64,000 bases of DNA from Oribacterium sp. P6A1 (lineage in GTDB: Bacteria > Bacillota > Clostridia > Lachnospirales > Lachnospiraceae): contig NZ_JNKO01000016.1 of NCBI RefSeq assembly GCF_000702885.1, positions 1 to 64,000 on the forward strand, given 5' to 3'. The notes under the pieces were generated by a model. That model did not search any database. It saw only the letters and a list, made by a program, of their open reading frames with translations, and was not told the origin of the DNA. Every line of letters begins with the position of its first letter. Position 1 is the first letter of the stretch. Positions 26,006 to 35,096 of this stretch are shown here, one piece after another. The translations under genes and the position numbers were made by a program.

Positions 26006-28084
26006 ATGGAAAAGAAACCGTACTATATTACAACAGCAATTGCTTATGCATCAGGTAAACCGCATATCGGAAACACCTATGAAATCGTACTTGCAGATGC
26101 GATCGCACGTTATAAAAGATTTCAGGGCTATGATGTAAGATTCCAGACAGGAACCGATGAGCATGGTCAGAAAATTGAATTAAAGGCTGAGGCTGCAGGT
26201 ATCACACCAAAGCAGTATGTTGACAACACAGCCGGTGAGATAAAGACTATATGGGATCTTATGAATACTTCTTATGATAAGTTTATCCGTACAACAGATG
26301 AGTATCATGAGAAGCAGGTTCAGAAGATGTTCAAGAAGATGTACGACAAAGGTGACATCTATAAATCTGAGTATGAAGGCTGGTATTGTACGCCCTGCGA
26401 GTCTTTCTGGACTGATTCACAGCTTGTTGACGGAAAGTGCCCTGATTGCGGAAGAGATGTTGAGAAGGCAAGAGAGGAAGCTTACTTCTTTAAAATGAGC
26501 AAGTATGCAGACCGCCTTATGAAGCATATCGAGGAGCATCCTGAGTTCATTCAGCCTGTTTCACGTAAGAATGAGATGGTAAATAACTTCCTTAAGCCGG
26601 GTCTTCAGGATCTTTGTGTATCAAGAACTTCATTCAAGTGGGGAATTCCTGTAGATTTCGATCCTAAGCATGTGGTTTATGTATGGCTTGATGCACTCAC
26701 AAACTATATTACCGGTCTCGGATATGATGTGGATGGCAATAATGATGCTATGTTCGCCAAGTTCTGGCCTTGTGACCTTCACCTTATCGGTAAGGACATA
26801 ATCCGTTTCCATACACTGTACTGGCCAATATTCCTTATGAGTCTTGAGCTTCCGCTTCCTAAGCAGGTATTCGGTCATCCATGGCTTCTTACTGCAGCAG
26901 GTAAGTCACAGGAAGGAATCAAGATGTCAAAGTCAAGAGGAAATGTGATCTATGCCGATGATCTTGCAAGACTGTTCGGCGTTGATGCAGTACGTTTCTT
27001 CGTTATCCATGAGATGCCTTTCGAAAATGACGGTGTTATATCATGGGAGCTTATGGTAGAGCGTTACAATTCAATGCTTGCCAATATTCTCGGAAACCTT
27101 GTAAAGCGTACTATCTCCATGACAAATAAGTATTTTGACGGAGTTGTAGAGGACAAGGGGGCTAAAGAGCCTGTTGATGAGGATCTTAAGAATGTTATTC
27201 TCAATGCGGTAAAGACTGCTACAGAGAAGATGGATCAGCTCAGAGTTGCTGATGCTCTTACAGCAGTATTTGATATTTTCCGCAGATCCAACAAGTATAT
27301 CGATGAGACAGAGCCATGGGTACTCTCAAAGGATCCTGAGAAGGCTGATAGACTTAAAACTGTTATGTATAATCTCACAGAGGCCCTTAACATCGGTGCA
27401 TCTGTACTTGAGAGCTTCATGCCTGAAACAGCTGAGTCTATTCTCAGGGAGATAAATGCAGAGAAGCGAGAGCTCTCTGATATGGATAAGTGGGGACTTT
27501 ACAAGTCCGGAACAAAGGTTACATCAGAACCTGCAACACTTTTTGAGCGTAAAAAGGAAGAGGATGTCATGCAGGAGGTTGAGAAGATCGAGGCTGCACA
27601 GATAGCTGCTTTTGAAGCTGCCCAGGCAAAGGAGAATGGCGGAGAGGAAGCTTCATCAGAGGAAACCGATTCATCTGAAGGTGACGGAATGCCTGAAGAG
27701 ATAGATGAGAACGGTGATTGTGCCCCGGATACAAAAATCTCGGATTTTGAAAAGAAGCCGGAGATAACTTACGATGATTTTGCGAAGATTGAGTTCCGTG
27801 TAGGAAAGATCCTTCATGCAGAAGAAGTCAAGAAGTCGAAGAAGCTTCTGAAGTTCAAGGTTCAGGTTGGTTCAGAGACACGTACTATTCTGAGCGGTAT
27901 CAAGAAGGCATACAATCCTGAGGATCTGGTAGGAAAGCGTGTGATGATCGTTGCAAACCTTGCGCCCCGTGCCATAGCCGGAGAGGAATCACAGGGTATG
28001 ATTATTGCGGCTGAGGACAATGATGGAAATATCGCTCTTATGACACCTATGAGCAAGATGCCATCAGGTTCTGTGATCTGTTGA
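26006..28084 (+). CDS. metG: Methionyl-tRNA synthetase with C-terminal tRNA-binding domain
   Basis: 692 aa class I synthetase charging tRNA(Met). The HIGH-type motif is HIGN at 20-23, and KMSKS is at 306-310. The zinc knuckle has CTPC and CPDC pairs near 127-150. WLDALTNYITG and HLIGKDIIRFH complete the catalytic core. A Glu/Ser-rich disordered linker (about 510-580) leads to the EMAP/Trbp111-like tRNA-binding domain (FAKIEFRVGKI..., about 590-692). I see no T-box leader in 25889-26005. GGAAAGAG lies before the ATG. Confidence 0.96.
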   Translation: MEKKPYYITTAIAYASGKPHIGNTYEIVLADAIARYKRFQGYDVRFQTGTDEHGQKIELKAEAAGITPKQYVDNTAGEIKTIWDLMNTSYDKFIRTTDEYHEKQVQKMFKKMYDKGDIYKSEYEGWYCTPCESFWTDSQLVDGKCPDCGRDVEKAREEAYFFKMSKYADRLMKHIEEHPEFIQPVSRKNEMVNNFLKPGLQDLCVSRTSFKWGIPVDFDPKHVVYVWLDALTNYITGLGYDVDGNNDAMFAKFWPCDLHLIGKDIIRFHTLYWPIFLMSLELPLPKQVFGHPWLLTAAGKSQEGIKMSKSRGNVIYADDLARLFGVDAVRFFVIHEMPFENDGVISWELMVERYNSMLANILGNLVKRTISMTNKYFDGVVEDKGAKEPVDEDLKNVILNAVKTATEKMDQLRVADALTAVFDIFRRSNKYIDETEPWVLSKDPEKADRLKTVMYNLTEALNIGASVLESFMPETAESILREINAEKRELSDMDKWGLYKSGTKVTSEPATLFERKKEEDVMQEVEKIEAAQIAAFEAAQAKENGGEEASSEETDSSEGDGMPEEIDENGDCAPDTKISDFEKKPEITYDDFAKIEFRVGKILHAEEVKKSKKLLKFKVQVGSETRTILSGIKKAYNPEDLVGKRVMIVANLAPRAIAGEESQGMIIAAEDNDGNIALMTPMSKMPSGSVIC

Positions 28085-28102
28085 TAGACAGATAGTTGGA
28101 TT

Positions 28103-28882
28103 ATGGCAACTTATCATAGTGTACTCAATAGTAAAAAAAAGAATATAGTCATTTCTGGCGAGGCACTGAAATTTATAGCTGCTTTAATGATGACCGCATA
28201 TTATTTTGCGGTCGTCATTATCCAAAACGGTAAGCTTTACGGTTATGTGGACGAGTATTATCAGATGGCAATAGCTACTGAAGAAGGCGCCAGATGGCTT
28301 AAATTATTCGATTTTCTCATATCATTCCGGCATTTCAGTTTCCCGTTTTTTGCCTTTCTTCTGGTAGAGGGTTTTATAAATACCTCTAATTTCTGGAGAT
28401 ATTTCCTGCGAGTTTTTATTTTTGCGCTTATTTCCGAGGTTCCCTTCGACCTGTGTATGTTCAACCGGACTTACAACTGGGAGCTGCAGAATCCAATGTT
28501 CACATTGGCACTGTCACTTTTAGTGATGCATTTTATGTATAAATGGCGTAAGAATATCGGTCTTAAATGGCTTTCGGTCATAGCGGGGGCAGGAATAGCA
28601 TATCTGGCAAATTTTCAGTATGGCCTGATGGGCGTTTTAAGTATCTCGCTAATGTACAATTTCCATAAAGAAAAGATTCTTCAGATAGGAAGCGGCGTTT
28701 TAGTTACAGCTCTTTGCTCGGTGTCATCCTATTTTCTTCCCGTATTATGTTTTATACCCATATGGTTCTATGACGGATACAGGGGAAGATTTAACATGAA
28801 GTGGTTTTATTACATATATTATCCGCTTCATCTTACCGTGTTTTATATGATGATTTATATTGGAGCGATGATTACCGTATGA
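28103..28882 (+). CDS. TraX family membrane protein
   Basis: 259 aa polytopic protein. It opens SGEALKFIAALMMT, followed by FRHFSFPFFAFLLVEGF and RVFIFALISEVPFDL, all typical of TraX-like proteins, with about seven or eight helices. The F-plasmid TraX acetylates pilin. Chromosomal members in Firmicutes are of unknown substrate, probably acyl transfer. There is no conjugation gene nearby. The stop overlaps the tatD start (ATGA). Confidence 0.8.
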   Translation: MATYHSVLNSKKKNIVISGEALKFIAALMMTAYYFAVVIIQNGKLYGYVDEYYQMAIATEEGARWLKLFDFLISFRHFSFPFFAFLLVEGFINTSNFWRYFLRVFIFALISEVPFDLCMFNRTYNWELQNPMFTLALSLLVMHFMYKWRKNIGLKWLSVIAGAGIAYLANFQYGLMGVLSISLMYNFHKEKILQIGSGVLVTALCSVSSYFLPVLCFIPIWFYDGYRGRFNMKWFYYIYYPLHLTVFYMMIYIGAMITV

Positions 28883-29757
28883 TAGAAGGGACAAAAATAT
28901 TTGACACACATGCTCATTTGAATGATGAGAGCTTTTCATCTGACAGAGACAGTCTTGTCAGATCTTTTAGTGATGAAGGAATAACCGCTTTTACGGAAAT
29001 CGGATTCGATATGCCTTCCAGTCGAAAAGCATTGGAGCTTGCCCGGAAATATGACAATGTTTTTGCGGCGGTCGGGTTCCACCCGGATCACAGCGATGTC
29101 TTAAAGGAAGAAGATCTCGATGAGATACGTGATATGGTGACAAAGGATAGAAACGGAACAGAGGATGGGCCGCATAAAATTGTTGCAATCGGTGAGATAG
29201 GTCTGGATTACCATTACACCAGGGATGGCATCATTGAGACGGCCCGCAAGGCCGGAAAGGAACCTTCAGCTGAAGAGCTTTTGGGGGCTGACCCTGAACC
29301 TGAGATACAGAAAGAAACCTTCAGGCGCATGCTCAGGCTTGCTGCGGAACTCAGGCTGCCTATCAATGTTCATTCGCGTGATGCTGCCAGGGATACATAC
29401 GATATGATAGTTTCCGAGGGCGGCTATAGGAATGGCGGAATCATACATTGTTTCGGTTACTCCATGGAGATGGCAAAGCTCTATGGGAAGCTTGGGATGT
29501 GTGTGGGAATAGGTGGAGTCGTAACCTTTAAGAATTCAAAAAAGATAAAAGAAGTGGTTGAAAATCTGTCTATAGAGAACATAGTTCTTGAAACGGATTG
29601 CCCCTATATGGCTCCTGTTCCTCACAGGGGAACAAGAAATGATCCCAGAAACCTTGTATATGTAGCTGAAAAAATTGCAGAGCTTAAGGGTATGAGTACG
29701 GAGGAAGTTATACGAATCACCACGGAAAATGCCAAAAGAGTATATAGAATACCGTAG
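28879..29757 (+). CDS. tatD: TatD family metal-dependent DNase
   Basis: 292 aa TIM-barrel hydrolase of the TatD group (Bacillus YabD), a 3'-5' exonuclease-type enzyme. Metal ligands are visible: DTHAHL (His11, His13), GEIGLDYH, NVHSRDA, IIHCFGY and ETDCPY. An insert after GLDYHY (about 115-140, with EELLGADPEPE) is longer than in the family. The start is the ATG at 28879 within the traX stop; the longer GTG frame from 28801 lies inside traX. metG-tatD is an old Firmicutes neighbourhood, here with traX inserted. Confidence 0.92.
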   Translation: MIEGTKIFDTHAHLNDESFSSDRDSLVRSFSDEGITAFTEIGFDMPSSRKALELARKYDNVFAAVGFHPDHSDVLKEEDLDEIRDMVTKDRNGTEDGPHKIVAIGEIGLDYHYTRDGIIETARKAGKEPSAEELLGADPEPEIQKETFRRMLRLAAELRLPINVHSRDAARDTYDMIVSEGGYRNGGIIHCFGYSMEMAKLYGKLGMCVGIGGVVTFKNSKKIKEVVENLSIENIVLETDCPYMAPVPHRGTRNDPRNLVYVAEKIAELKGMSTEEVIRITTENAKRVYRIP

Positions 29758-29785
29758 CGGTAATGAGCGTTTTTATGATTAAAGC

Positions 29786-29835
29786 GCAAAAAAGCGACTA
29801 TTACATCTTATAAACCTGTAATAGTCGCTTTATAT
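29786..29835. terminator. Bidirectional terminator between tatD and SRP RNA
   Basis: AAAGCGACTATTACA (29791-29805) is complementary to 29817-29831. The plus-strand tail is TATATTT. The minus-strand tail is TTTTTT, so it is best suited to ending the SRP RNA transcript. Confidence 0.8.
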
Positions 29836-29857
29836 TTAAAGAAATACTCCGGAGTTG

Positions 29858-29962
29858 AAAAGGTGTATCCACGTCACATGGGAGGATCCTCTTAGTGCTG
29901 CTACGTTCCCGTCCTGACACGGTTCGAGGGACCCATTGCGTGGGGCCCAAACAACCCCGAAG
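29858..29962 (-). ncRNA. ffs: Signal recognition particle RNA (small bacterial 4.5S type)
   Basis: Read on the minus strand, the apical domain is CCGTGTCAGGACGGGAACGT followed by AGCAGCACTAAG. This is a GGAA tetraloop on an ACG/CGT stem, with the Ffh-binding symmetric and asymmetric loops (TCAGG on one side, AGCAG on the other). The flanks extend the rod: CCACG with CGTGG, and ATGGG with CCCAT. A promoter sits just upstream and a U-rich terminator downstream. The ends are estimates. The RNA pairs with Ffh to target membrane proteins. Confidence 0.92.
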
Positions 29963-29969
29963 CAAGTGA

Positions 29970-29998
29970 AGTATACATGAAAAAAGGTAAAATGGCAA
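29970..29998 (-). promoter_or_regulatory. Promoter of SRP RNA
   Basis: On the minus strand: TTGCCA (29998-29993), 17 nt, TATACT (29975-29970). Transcription should start near 29962. Confidence 0.75.
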
Positions 29999-30021
29999 TA
30001 GTATAAATGCTGTGGTATAAT
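29993..30021 (+). promoter_or_regulatory. Promoter of the MBOAT operon, sharing a -35 region with SRP RNA
   Basis: Extended -10 TGGTATAAT (30013-30021). The hexamer 17 nt upstream is TGGCAA (29993-29998), the same base pairs as the opposing SRP RNA -35 box. Confidence 0.6.
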
Positions 30022-30045
30022 GAAGCCACTATTTTGAGGTATGTG

Positions 30046-31791
30046 ATGAGTTTTACAAGTCTGTTTTTTGTAGCAATATTTTTCCCTGTATTTCTACTGG
30101 TTTATTATGTGCTACAGGGGATAAGAGCGAGAAATGCCTGGCTGCTGGCAGCTTCACTGGTTTTCTATGCCTTTCTTGGGATAAACTGTCTGATTCTCAT
30201 CGTTATCATGGCGGTATTTGCCTTTGCGACGGGAAAAAAGATACAGTCCGCACTGGATATGGCAGACAGTGAGTCTCCCGATCACCAGACAGGTGATGAG
30301 GAATTTATGAGTCCCGAAGCCCAGGCTGCTTATGAAAAAAACCATAAATCTGCACGAATATGGCTTTTTGCGGGAGTTTTCATATTTGTGGCTGTTCTTA
30401 TGCTGTTTAAGTACAGCAATTTTTGGCTGAATAAATTTAATTTATCTTCCCTGGGGGGAATTAAGGAAGGTATCATCAGACTGGGTATGCCTCTTGGCAT
30501 TTCCTTTTATACATTTAAGCTTATCAGCTATATATCTGATGTTTATATGAGAAGAGTAAAGGCAGGAAGTCTTTTGGATGTGATGCTTTACACGGTCATA
30601 TTTCATCAGGTTACCCAGGGACCCATAGTCAGATATGATCTCATGGCGTCACAGTTTAATAACAGAAGTCTTACATATGAGTCTGTGTCAGAGGGTGTAT
30701 GGAGGTTCAGCATAGGACTGGCCAAGAAAACATTTTTAGCTGATCACTGCGGAGAGCTTGCGGAGTTGTTTTTGCCTGTTTCCGGAAGCGGAGAGTATTC
30801 TGTGTTAGGAGCGTATATGGGTTCCTTATGTTATATGTTGCAGATATATCTGGATTTTTCAGCTTATTCTGACATGGCATTGGGACTCGGTCAGATGATC
30901 GGTTTTAAATATACAGAGAACTTTAACTATCCGTATGTGGCTGATACTGTGAGAGATTTCTGGAGACGCTGGCATATTTCCCTTAGCAGTTTTTTCAGGG
31001 ATTATGTTTATATTCCATTAGGCGGAAGCAGGGTGGGATTCTTCAGACTCCTTCTTAATCTTTTGGCAGTATGGCTTCTTACAGGCATCTGGCATGGTGC
31101 AAGTCTCAATTTCATACTTTGGGGATTGTACTATTATTTCTTTATTGTTATGGAAAATGCTTTTCGAAAGTATGGAAAAAGCAAGGGAATAAAGGTTGAG
31201 AAGAACGGCTTTACAACATTTTTTTCACATATATATACATTGATAATTGTATATTTCGGATGGATACTGTTTCGTATCACGGATTTCGGAAAGCTTTGGG
31301 AAGTACTGAGAGTTATGATTGGAAGAAGCGGCAGGGCATTTTACAGTACTTCTGAGATTCTTTCCTTACGCGGTAATATATACTTCCTGATTTTAGCTTT
31401 ATCTGCATGTACACCTGTCTGGAAGATGCTGGCAATTAAGATAAGCGAAAGACTAAATCACAGTTTCAGAAGAGAAGTACGGGAAATGAGAAATCTTGCC
31501 AAAGAGAGTTCTTTGTATGAGCAAGAGGTAAATAAGGATCAGGTTCTGGTAGAGAAATATGCAGAGAACAGCAGCGATATCCTTGAGGAAGTTCGTAAGC
31601 AGGACACTGAAAATCATGAGCGTATGATTGCGAGATTTGAAAAGCGGCTCAGAAAAAGAAAAGATGAAAGAACAAAATTGGAATTTGTATATTACGGTGT
31701 TCGTATAATACTTATGCTGGTGTTATTGTTCATTTCTATTTTATCCATGGTTGGAGCCAGTTATACTCCGTTTTTATACAATCAGTTCTGA
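30046..31791 (+). CDS. MBOAT family membrane O-acyltransferase (DltB/AlgI-like)
   Basis: 581 aa polytopic enzyme that passes acyl groups across the membrane for O-acylation of surface polymers. It has MPLGISFYTFKLISY, YLDFSAYSDMALG, FWRRWHISLSSFFRDYVYIPLGG, and GIWHGASLNFILWG with the conserved His. The C-terminal 100 residues hold a charged, probably coiled-coil stretch (ENSSDILEEVRKQ... to RKRKDERTK) before a last helix; this is unusual for the family. The start is the ATG at 30046 with GAGG 7 nt upstream. An ATG at 30007 precedes the promoter -10 box. The DHHW gene follows 26 nt later. Confidence 0.9.
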   Translation: MSFTSLFFVAIFFPVFLLVYYVLQGIRARNAWLLAASLVFYAFLGINCLILIVIMAVFAFATGKKIQSALDMADSESPDHQTGDEEFMSPEAQAAYEKNHKSARIWLFAGVFIFVAVLMLFKYSNFWLNKFNLSSLGGIKEGIIRLGMPLGISFYTFKLISYISDVYMRRVKAGSLLDVMLYTVIFHQVTQGPIVRYDLMASQFNNRSLTYESVSEGVWRFSIGLAKKTFLADHCGELAELFLPVSGSGEYSVLGAYMGSLCYMLQIYLDFSAYSDMALGLGQMIGFKYTENFNYPYVADTVRDFWRRWHISLSSFFRDYVYIPLGGSRVGFFRLLLNLLAVWLLTGIWHGASLNFILWGLYYYFFIVMENAFRKYGKSKGIKVEKNGFTTFFSHIYTLIIVYFGWILFRITDFGKLWEVLRVMIGRSGRAFYSTSEILSLRGNIYFLILALSACTPVWKMLAIKISERLNHSFRREVREMRNLAKESSLYEQEVNKDQVLVEKYAENSSDILEEVRKQDTENHERMIARFEKRLRKRKDERTKLEFVYYGVRIILMLVLLFISILSMVGASYTPFLYNQF

Positions 31792-31817
31792 GTCTGCAGG
31801 GTGAAAAAATATAAAAG

Positions 31818-33422
31818 ATGGTTGAAGATAACAAAAATGACAAAAATATAATAGAGGAATCCGTGGACTTTGATATGCCGGGGGAAGCGGCAGATTCTCC
31901 GGAAGAAGATATTGCAGAGACAGAGCCTGAGATATCCGGTGACAGTTCTGAAATTTCGGAAGAAAATGATTCAAAGGATGAAAAAACCGATATTCATGCC
32001 GGTGAAGAATCAAAGAGCAAAGCCGATGAAGAGATAGATTTTCAGGCTGTTGAAAAGGAATTGAGAAGCAACGGAGCCAGGTTCATGGCGGGAGCTTCCA
32101 TGGGAGTTTTTGCGGGGATTTTTGCGGTGGGAGCATTTGCAGCGAGACCTGCCTATTCAGAATCCGAAAAGAGAGCTCTTGCGGAGAAACCTGAGTTTTC
32201 CATAAACGGAGTTCTGGACGGAAGCTATTTTACTGAATTTGAAAAATGGTTTTCAGACACGGTTCCATTCAAAGAAAACCTACTCGGCATGGAGTCAAAG
32301 ATGGAGGCATTCTACGGAGTGGGGGGTGAATCGTACTATGGCAATAAGTCCGATGTGGTAGAGGATACCATCCCGGAAACCGCGGAATCCCTTGCGCCTA
32401 TCGTTACATTGGAAACAAAAGCCCAGGAAGAAACACAGAAAGAGACTGAGGATATGTATCAGTCACTGGTAGAGACCAATGCTGACGGAACACTTAAAGT
32501 GGATACTGAGCCGAAGGAAGAGGTTGAAGTTACCGGAGAGCAGGCGGGAAATATATATGTCAGCAACAACAAAGCCTACGAGATCTTCTATTACAATCAG
32601 GGAGGATCTGTTAAGTACGCATCCGTACTGAATACAGTTAAGGCCATGCTTCCGGAGGTCAATGTATATGATATTCTGGTTCCCAACAGCTTCGGTGTGG
32701 AACTTGATCCTTCCTTACAGGAGGAACTCGGATCCGGAAATATGCAGGATGCCTTTAACTACATTTTCAGCATGATGGACCCTGAAATACACAGGCTTTC
32801 TGTATTTGATACTCTGTATGCTCATAAGGATGAGTATATATTCTTTAATACGGATCATCACTGGACTGGGCTTGGAGCATATTATTCCTATAGGACATTC
32901 TGTGAGGAAAAGGGGATTAAACCACATGAACTGAGTGATTTTCAGTATGTAGATTACAGTGGATTTTACGGAACCTTCTATTTTGCCACCAATCGAAATG
33001 AGTCACTGAAAGCCAATCCTGATCATGTTGAAGCCTGGATACCCATGGGAACGAATGATATGGTGGCTACGGATGAAAACGGGCAGACCTTTAAAGCCAA
33101 TATCATTAATGACGTTTCCGAAGCCAATGCCGGAAGAAAGTATAATTGTTTCATTAAGGGGGACAATGCTTTCACTGTGATAAATAATCCTCAAATCACC
33201 GACGGTTCAAGCTGCGTGGTTGTAAAAGAATCCTATGGCAATGCTTTCGTTCCGTTCCTTGTGGATCATTATCAAAGTGTTTATGTTGTGGATTATCGTT
33301 ATTACAGGGACAATCTTACGCAGTTTATCAGGGATAACGGGATACAGGATCTGATTTTCGTCAATAACGTTCAGGCTATAACAGAGAAAGTTTCAGATGA
33401 AATCCTCAGTGTTTTTTCGTGA
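31818..33422 (+). CDS. DHHW family protein, AlgJ/AlgX-like partner of MBOAT
   Basis: 534 aa. A strongly acidic cytoplasmic N-terminus (about 1-90) precedes one transmembrane helix (about 93-113), then an extracytoplasmic domain. The signature DHHW is at 346-349 (NTDHHWTGLGAYYSY). VVKESYGNAFVPFL near the C-terminus holds the Ser of the SGNH-like site, so a catalytic triad can be proposed. Relatives complete O-acetylation outside the cell with an MBOAT partner. An inserted Glu/Thr-rich stretch lies near 185-235. With the preceding gene it forms a two-gene unit. Confidence 0.85.
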   Translation: MVEDNKNDKNIIEESVDFDMPGEAADSPEEDIAETEPEISGDSSEISEENDSKDEKTDIHAGEESKSKADEEIDFQAVEKELRSNGARFMAGASMGVFAGIFAVGAFAARPAYSESEKRALAEKPEFSINGVLDGSYFTEFEKWFSDTVPFKENLLGMESKMEAFYGVGGESYYGNKSDVVEDTIPETAESLAPIVTLETKAQEETQKETEDMYQSLVETNADGTLKVDTEPKEEVEVTGEQAGNIYVSNNKAYEIFYYNQGGSVKYASVLNTVKAMLPEVNVYDILVPNSFGVELDPSLQEELGSGNMQDAFNYIFSMMDPEIHRLSVFDTLYAHKDEYIFFNTDHHWTGLGAYYSYRTFCEEKGIKPHELSDFQYVDYSGFYGTFYFATNRNESLKANPDHVEAWIPMGTNDMVATDENGQTFKANIINDVSEANAGRKYNCFIKGDNAFTVINNPQITDGSSCVVVKESYGNAFVPFLVDHYQSVYVVDYRYYRDNLTQFIRDNGIQDLIFVNNVQAITEKVSDEILSVFS

Positions 33423-33505
33423 AAGATTTGTTAACCAAAATTTAAGAGACATTAAGAGATTGTTGTGTCATAATACATCAGCAATAAGCAATTGACATAA
33501 GGATA

Positions 33506-33534
33506 TTGCAAAAACAGTAGCCTTCAATTATAAT
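33506..33534 (+). promoter_or_regulatory. Promoter of murA
   Basis: TTGCAA (33506-33511), 17 nt, perfect TATAAT (33529-33534). A TTGACA at 33492-33497 is in the same region without a matching -10 box. Confidence 0.65.
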
Positions 33535-33601
33535 CTTTGAGATTATGTTAAAAGGTTTAGTGCGCTCTTCTGCAGATTTGCGTGCTAATTCAAGGAGATT
33601 T

Positions 33602-34897
33602 ATGGAACAGTTTATCATGAAAGGCGGAAAACCGCTGCACGGTGAAGTCGTGATCGGCGGGGCAAAAAATGCCGCATTAGGTATTATTGCCGGAGCGCTT
33701 TTAACAGATGACAATGTTACAATAGAAAATCTACCGGACGTACGTGATATAAACGTTATGCTGGAGGCTCTCAAAGAAGTGGGAGCAACGGTTAAGCGCA
33801 TTGACCGACATACTGCCCTTATTAATGCGTCTAATATTCAGGATGTTTCGATCGATGATGAGTACATCCGAAAGATCAGGGCATCTTACTATTTTATTGG
33901 AGCATTGCTTGGAAAATATCGTAAGGCAATAGTTCCCCTTCCGGGCGGCTGTGCTATAGGTTCACGACCGATAGATCAGCATATTAAGGGATTCAGAGCC
34001 CTGGGTACAAATGTGGAGATCAAAAACGGATGTGTTCATGCAGAAGCAGCGGATGGACTGAAGGCATCTCACATCTATCTTGATGTGGTTTCTGTGGGAG
34101 CCACCATCAATATCATGCTTGCCGCCGTACTTGCGGAGGGCAGGACCATAGTGGAGAATGTGGCAAAGGAGCCTCATATCGTAGATGTTGCGAATTTCCT
34201 GAATTCAATGGGAGCAAATATCAAGGGCGCCGGTACAGACACCATACGTATAAAAGGTGTGAAAAAGCTGCATGGAACCACTTATGCGGTGATTCCGGAT
34301 CAGATAGAGGCGGGAACCTTTATGTGCGCGGCAGCAGCAACAAGAGGAGATGTACTTATAAAGAACGTCATCCCCAAGCACCTGGAATCCATATCGGCAA
34401 AACTTCTTGAGATGGGCAATACCATCTATGAGTATGATGAAGCTGTACGGGTTATAGGTGCCGAGATTCAGCATCCTACCGATGTTAAGACTCTTCCTTA
34501 TCCCGGATTTCCTACAGATATGCAGCCTCAGATGGCTGTAACTCTTGCTCTTGCAGAGGGAACATCTGTGGTTATTGAATCTATATTTGAAAACAGATTT
34601 AAGTATGTTGATGAGCTTGCGAGAATGGGTTCCAACATAAAGGTTGAGGGCAATGTTTCCGTTATTGACGGAGTCAAGGGCTTCACAGGAGCCAGTGTCA
34701 ATGCATTGGATTTAAGAGCCGGTGCAGCTCTGGTTATAGCCGGACTTTGTGCCGAAGGAATAACAACAGTAAACGAGATAGGTTATATCCAAAGAGGATA
34801 TGAACATTTCGATAAAAAACTTCAGACACTTGGGGCTGATATCGCCATGGTGGATTCTGAGCGGGCTGTTCAGAAGTTCAAGCTCAGAGTCGGATAA
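33602..34897 (+). CDS. murA: UDP-N-acetylglucosamine 1-carboxyvinyltransferase MurA
   Basis: 431 aa enzyme of the first committed step of peptidoglycan synthesis (UDP-GlcNAc + PEP). It opens FIMKGGKPLHGEVVIGGAKNAAL. The catalytic cysteine is in LPGGCAIGSRP (Cys117), the fosfomycin target, so the enzyme should be fosfomycin-sensitive. DRVEIEAGTF- and FPTDMQPQ-type blocks are present as DQIEAGTFM and YPGFPTDMQPQ. The start is the ATG at 33602 with AAGGAGA upstream; the longer frame from 33545 has no ribosome site. It is monocistronic, with its own promoter and terminator. Confidence 0.96.
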   Translation: MEQFIMKGGKPLHGEVVIGGAKNAALGIIAGALLTDDNVTIENLPDVRDINVMLEALKEVGATVKRIDRHTALINASNIQDVSIDDEYIRKIRASYYFIGALLGKYRKAIVPLPGGCAIGSRPIDQHIKGFRALGTNVEIKNGCVHAEAADGLKASHIYLDVVSVGATINIMLAAVLAEGRTIVENVAKEPHIVDVANFLNSMGANIKGAGTDTIRIKGVKKLHGTTYAVIPDQIEAGTFMCAAAATRGDVLIKNVIPKHLESISAKLLEMGNTIYEYDEAVRVIGAEIQHPTDVKTLPYPGFPTDMQPQMAVTLALAEGTSVVIESIFENRFKYVDELARMGSNIKVEGNVSVIDGVKGFTGASVNALDLRAGAALVIAGLCAEGITTVNEIGYIQRGYEHFDKKLQTLGADIAMVDSERAVQKFKLRVG

Positions 34898-34910
34898 GCA
34901 GATTTTTTTA

Positions 34911-34947
34911 AGAGATTGATGATTGATTTCATTGGTCTCTTTTTTTA
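34911..34947 (+). terminator. Terminator of murA
   Basis: AGAGATTGATGA (34911-34922) pairs with TCATTGGTCTCT (34929-34940) using three wobbles, followed by seven T residues. Confidence 0.8.
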
Positions 34948-34956
34948 TAAATCAGA

Positions 34957-34974
34957 TTGATAAAAAAATATCAA
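34957..34974. promoter_or_regulatory. Candidate Rex operator 1 upstream of adhE
   Basis: TTGATAAAAAAATATCAA is a perfect palindrome with TTG-N12-CAA geometry, the outline of Rex sites in Firmicutes. Confidence 0.55.
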
Positions 34975-34981
34975 TATTATA

Positions 34982-34999
34982 TTGACAAAAAAATGTCAA
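34982..34999. promoter_or_regulatory. Candidate Rex operator 2 overlapping the adhE -35 box
   Basis: TTGACAAAAAAATGTCAA is a second perfect 18-bp palindrome of the same geometry, centred 25 bp from the first. Its left arm is the -35 box. Confidence 0.6.
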
Positions 35000-35010
35000 A
35001 GGAATATACT
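34982..35010 (+). promoter_or_regulatory. Strong promoter of adhE
   Basis: Consensus TTGACA (34982-34987), 17 nt, TATACT (35005-35010). A third palindrome, TATCAAAATTTGATA (35016-35030), follows immediately at the expected start site. Confidence 0.8.
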
Positions 35011-35096
35011 GTGAATATCAAAATTTGATAAATAAATAACAATGTTTCAAAAACGAAACTGTTGAATTTTTGTTGCCACAGAAAAGAGGAAATCAC

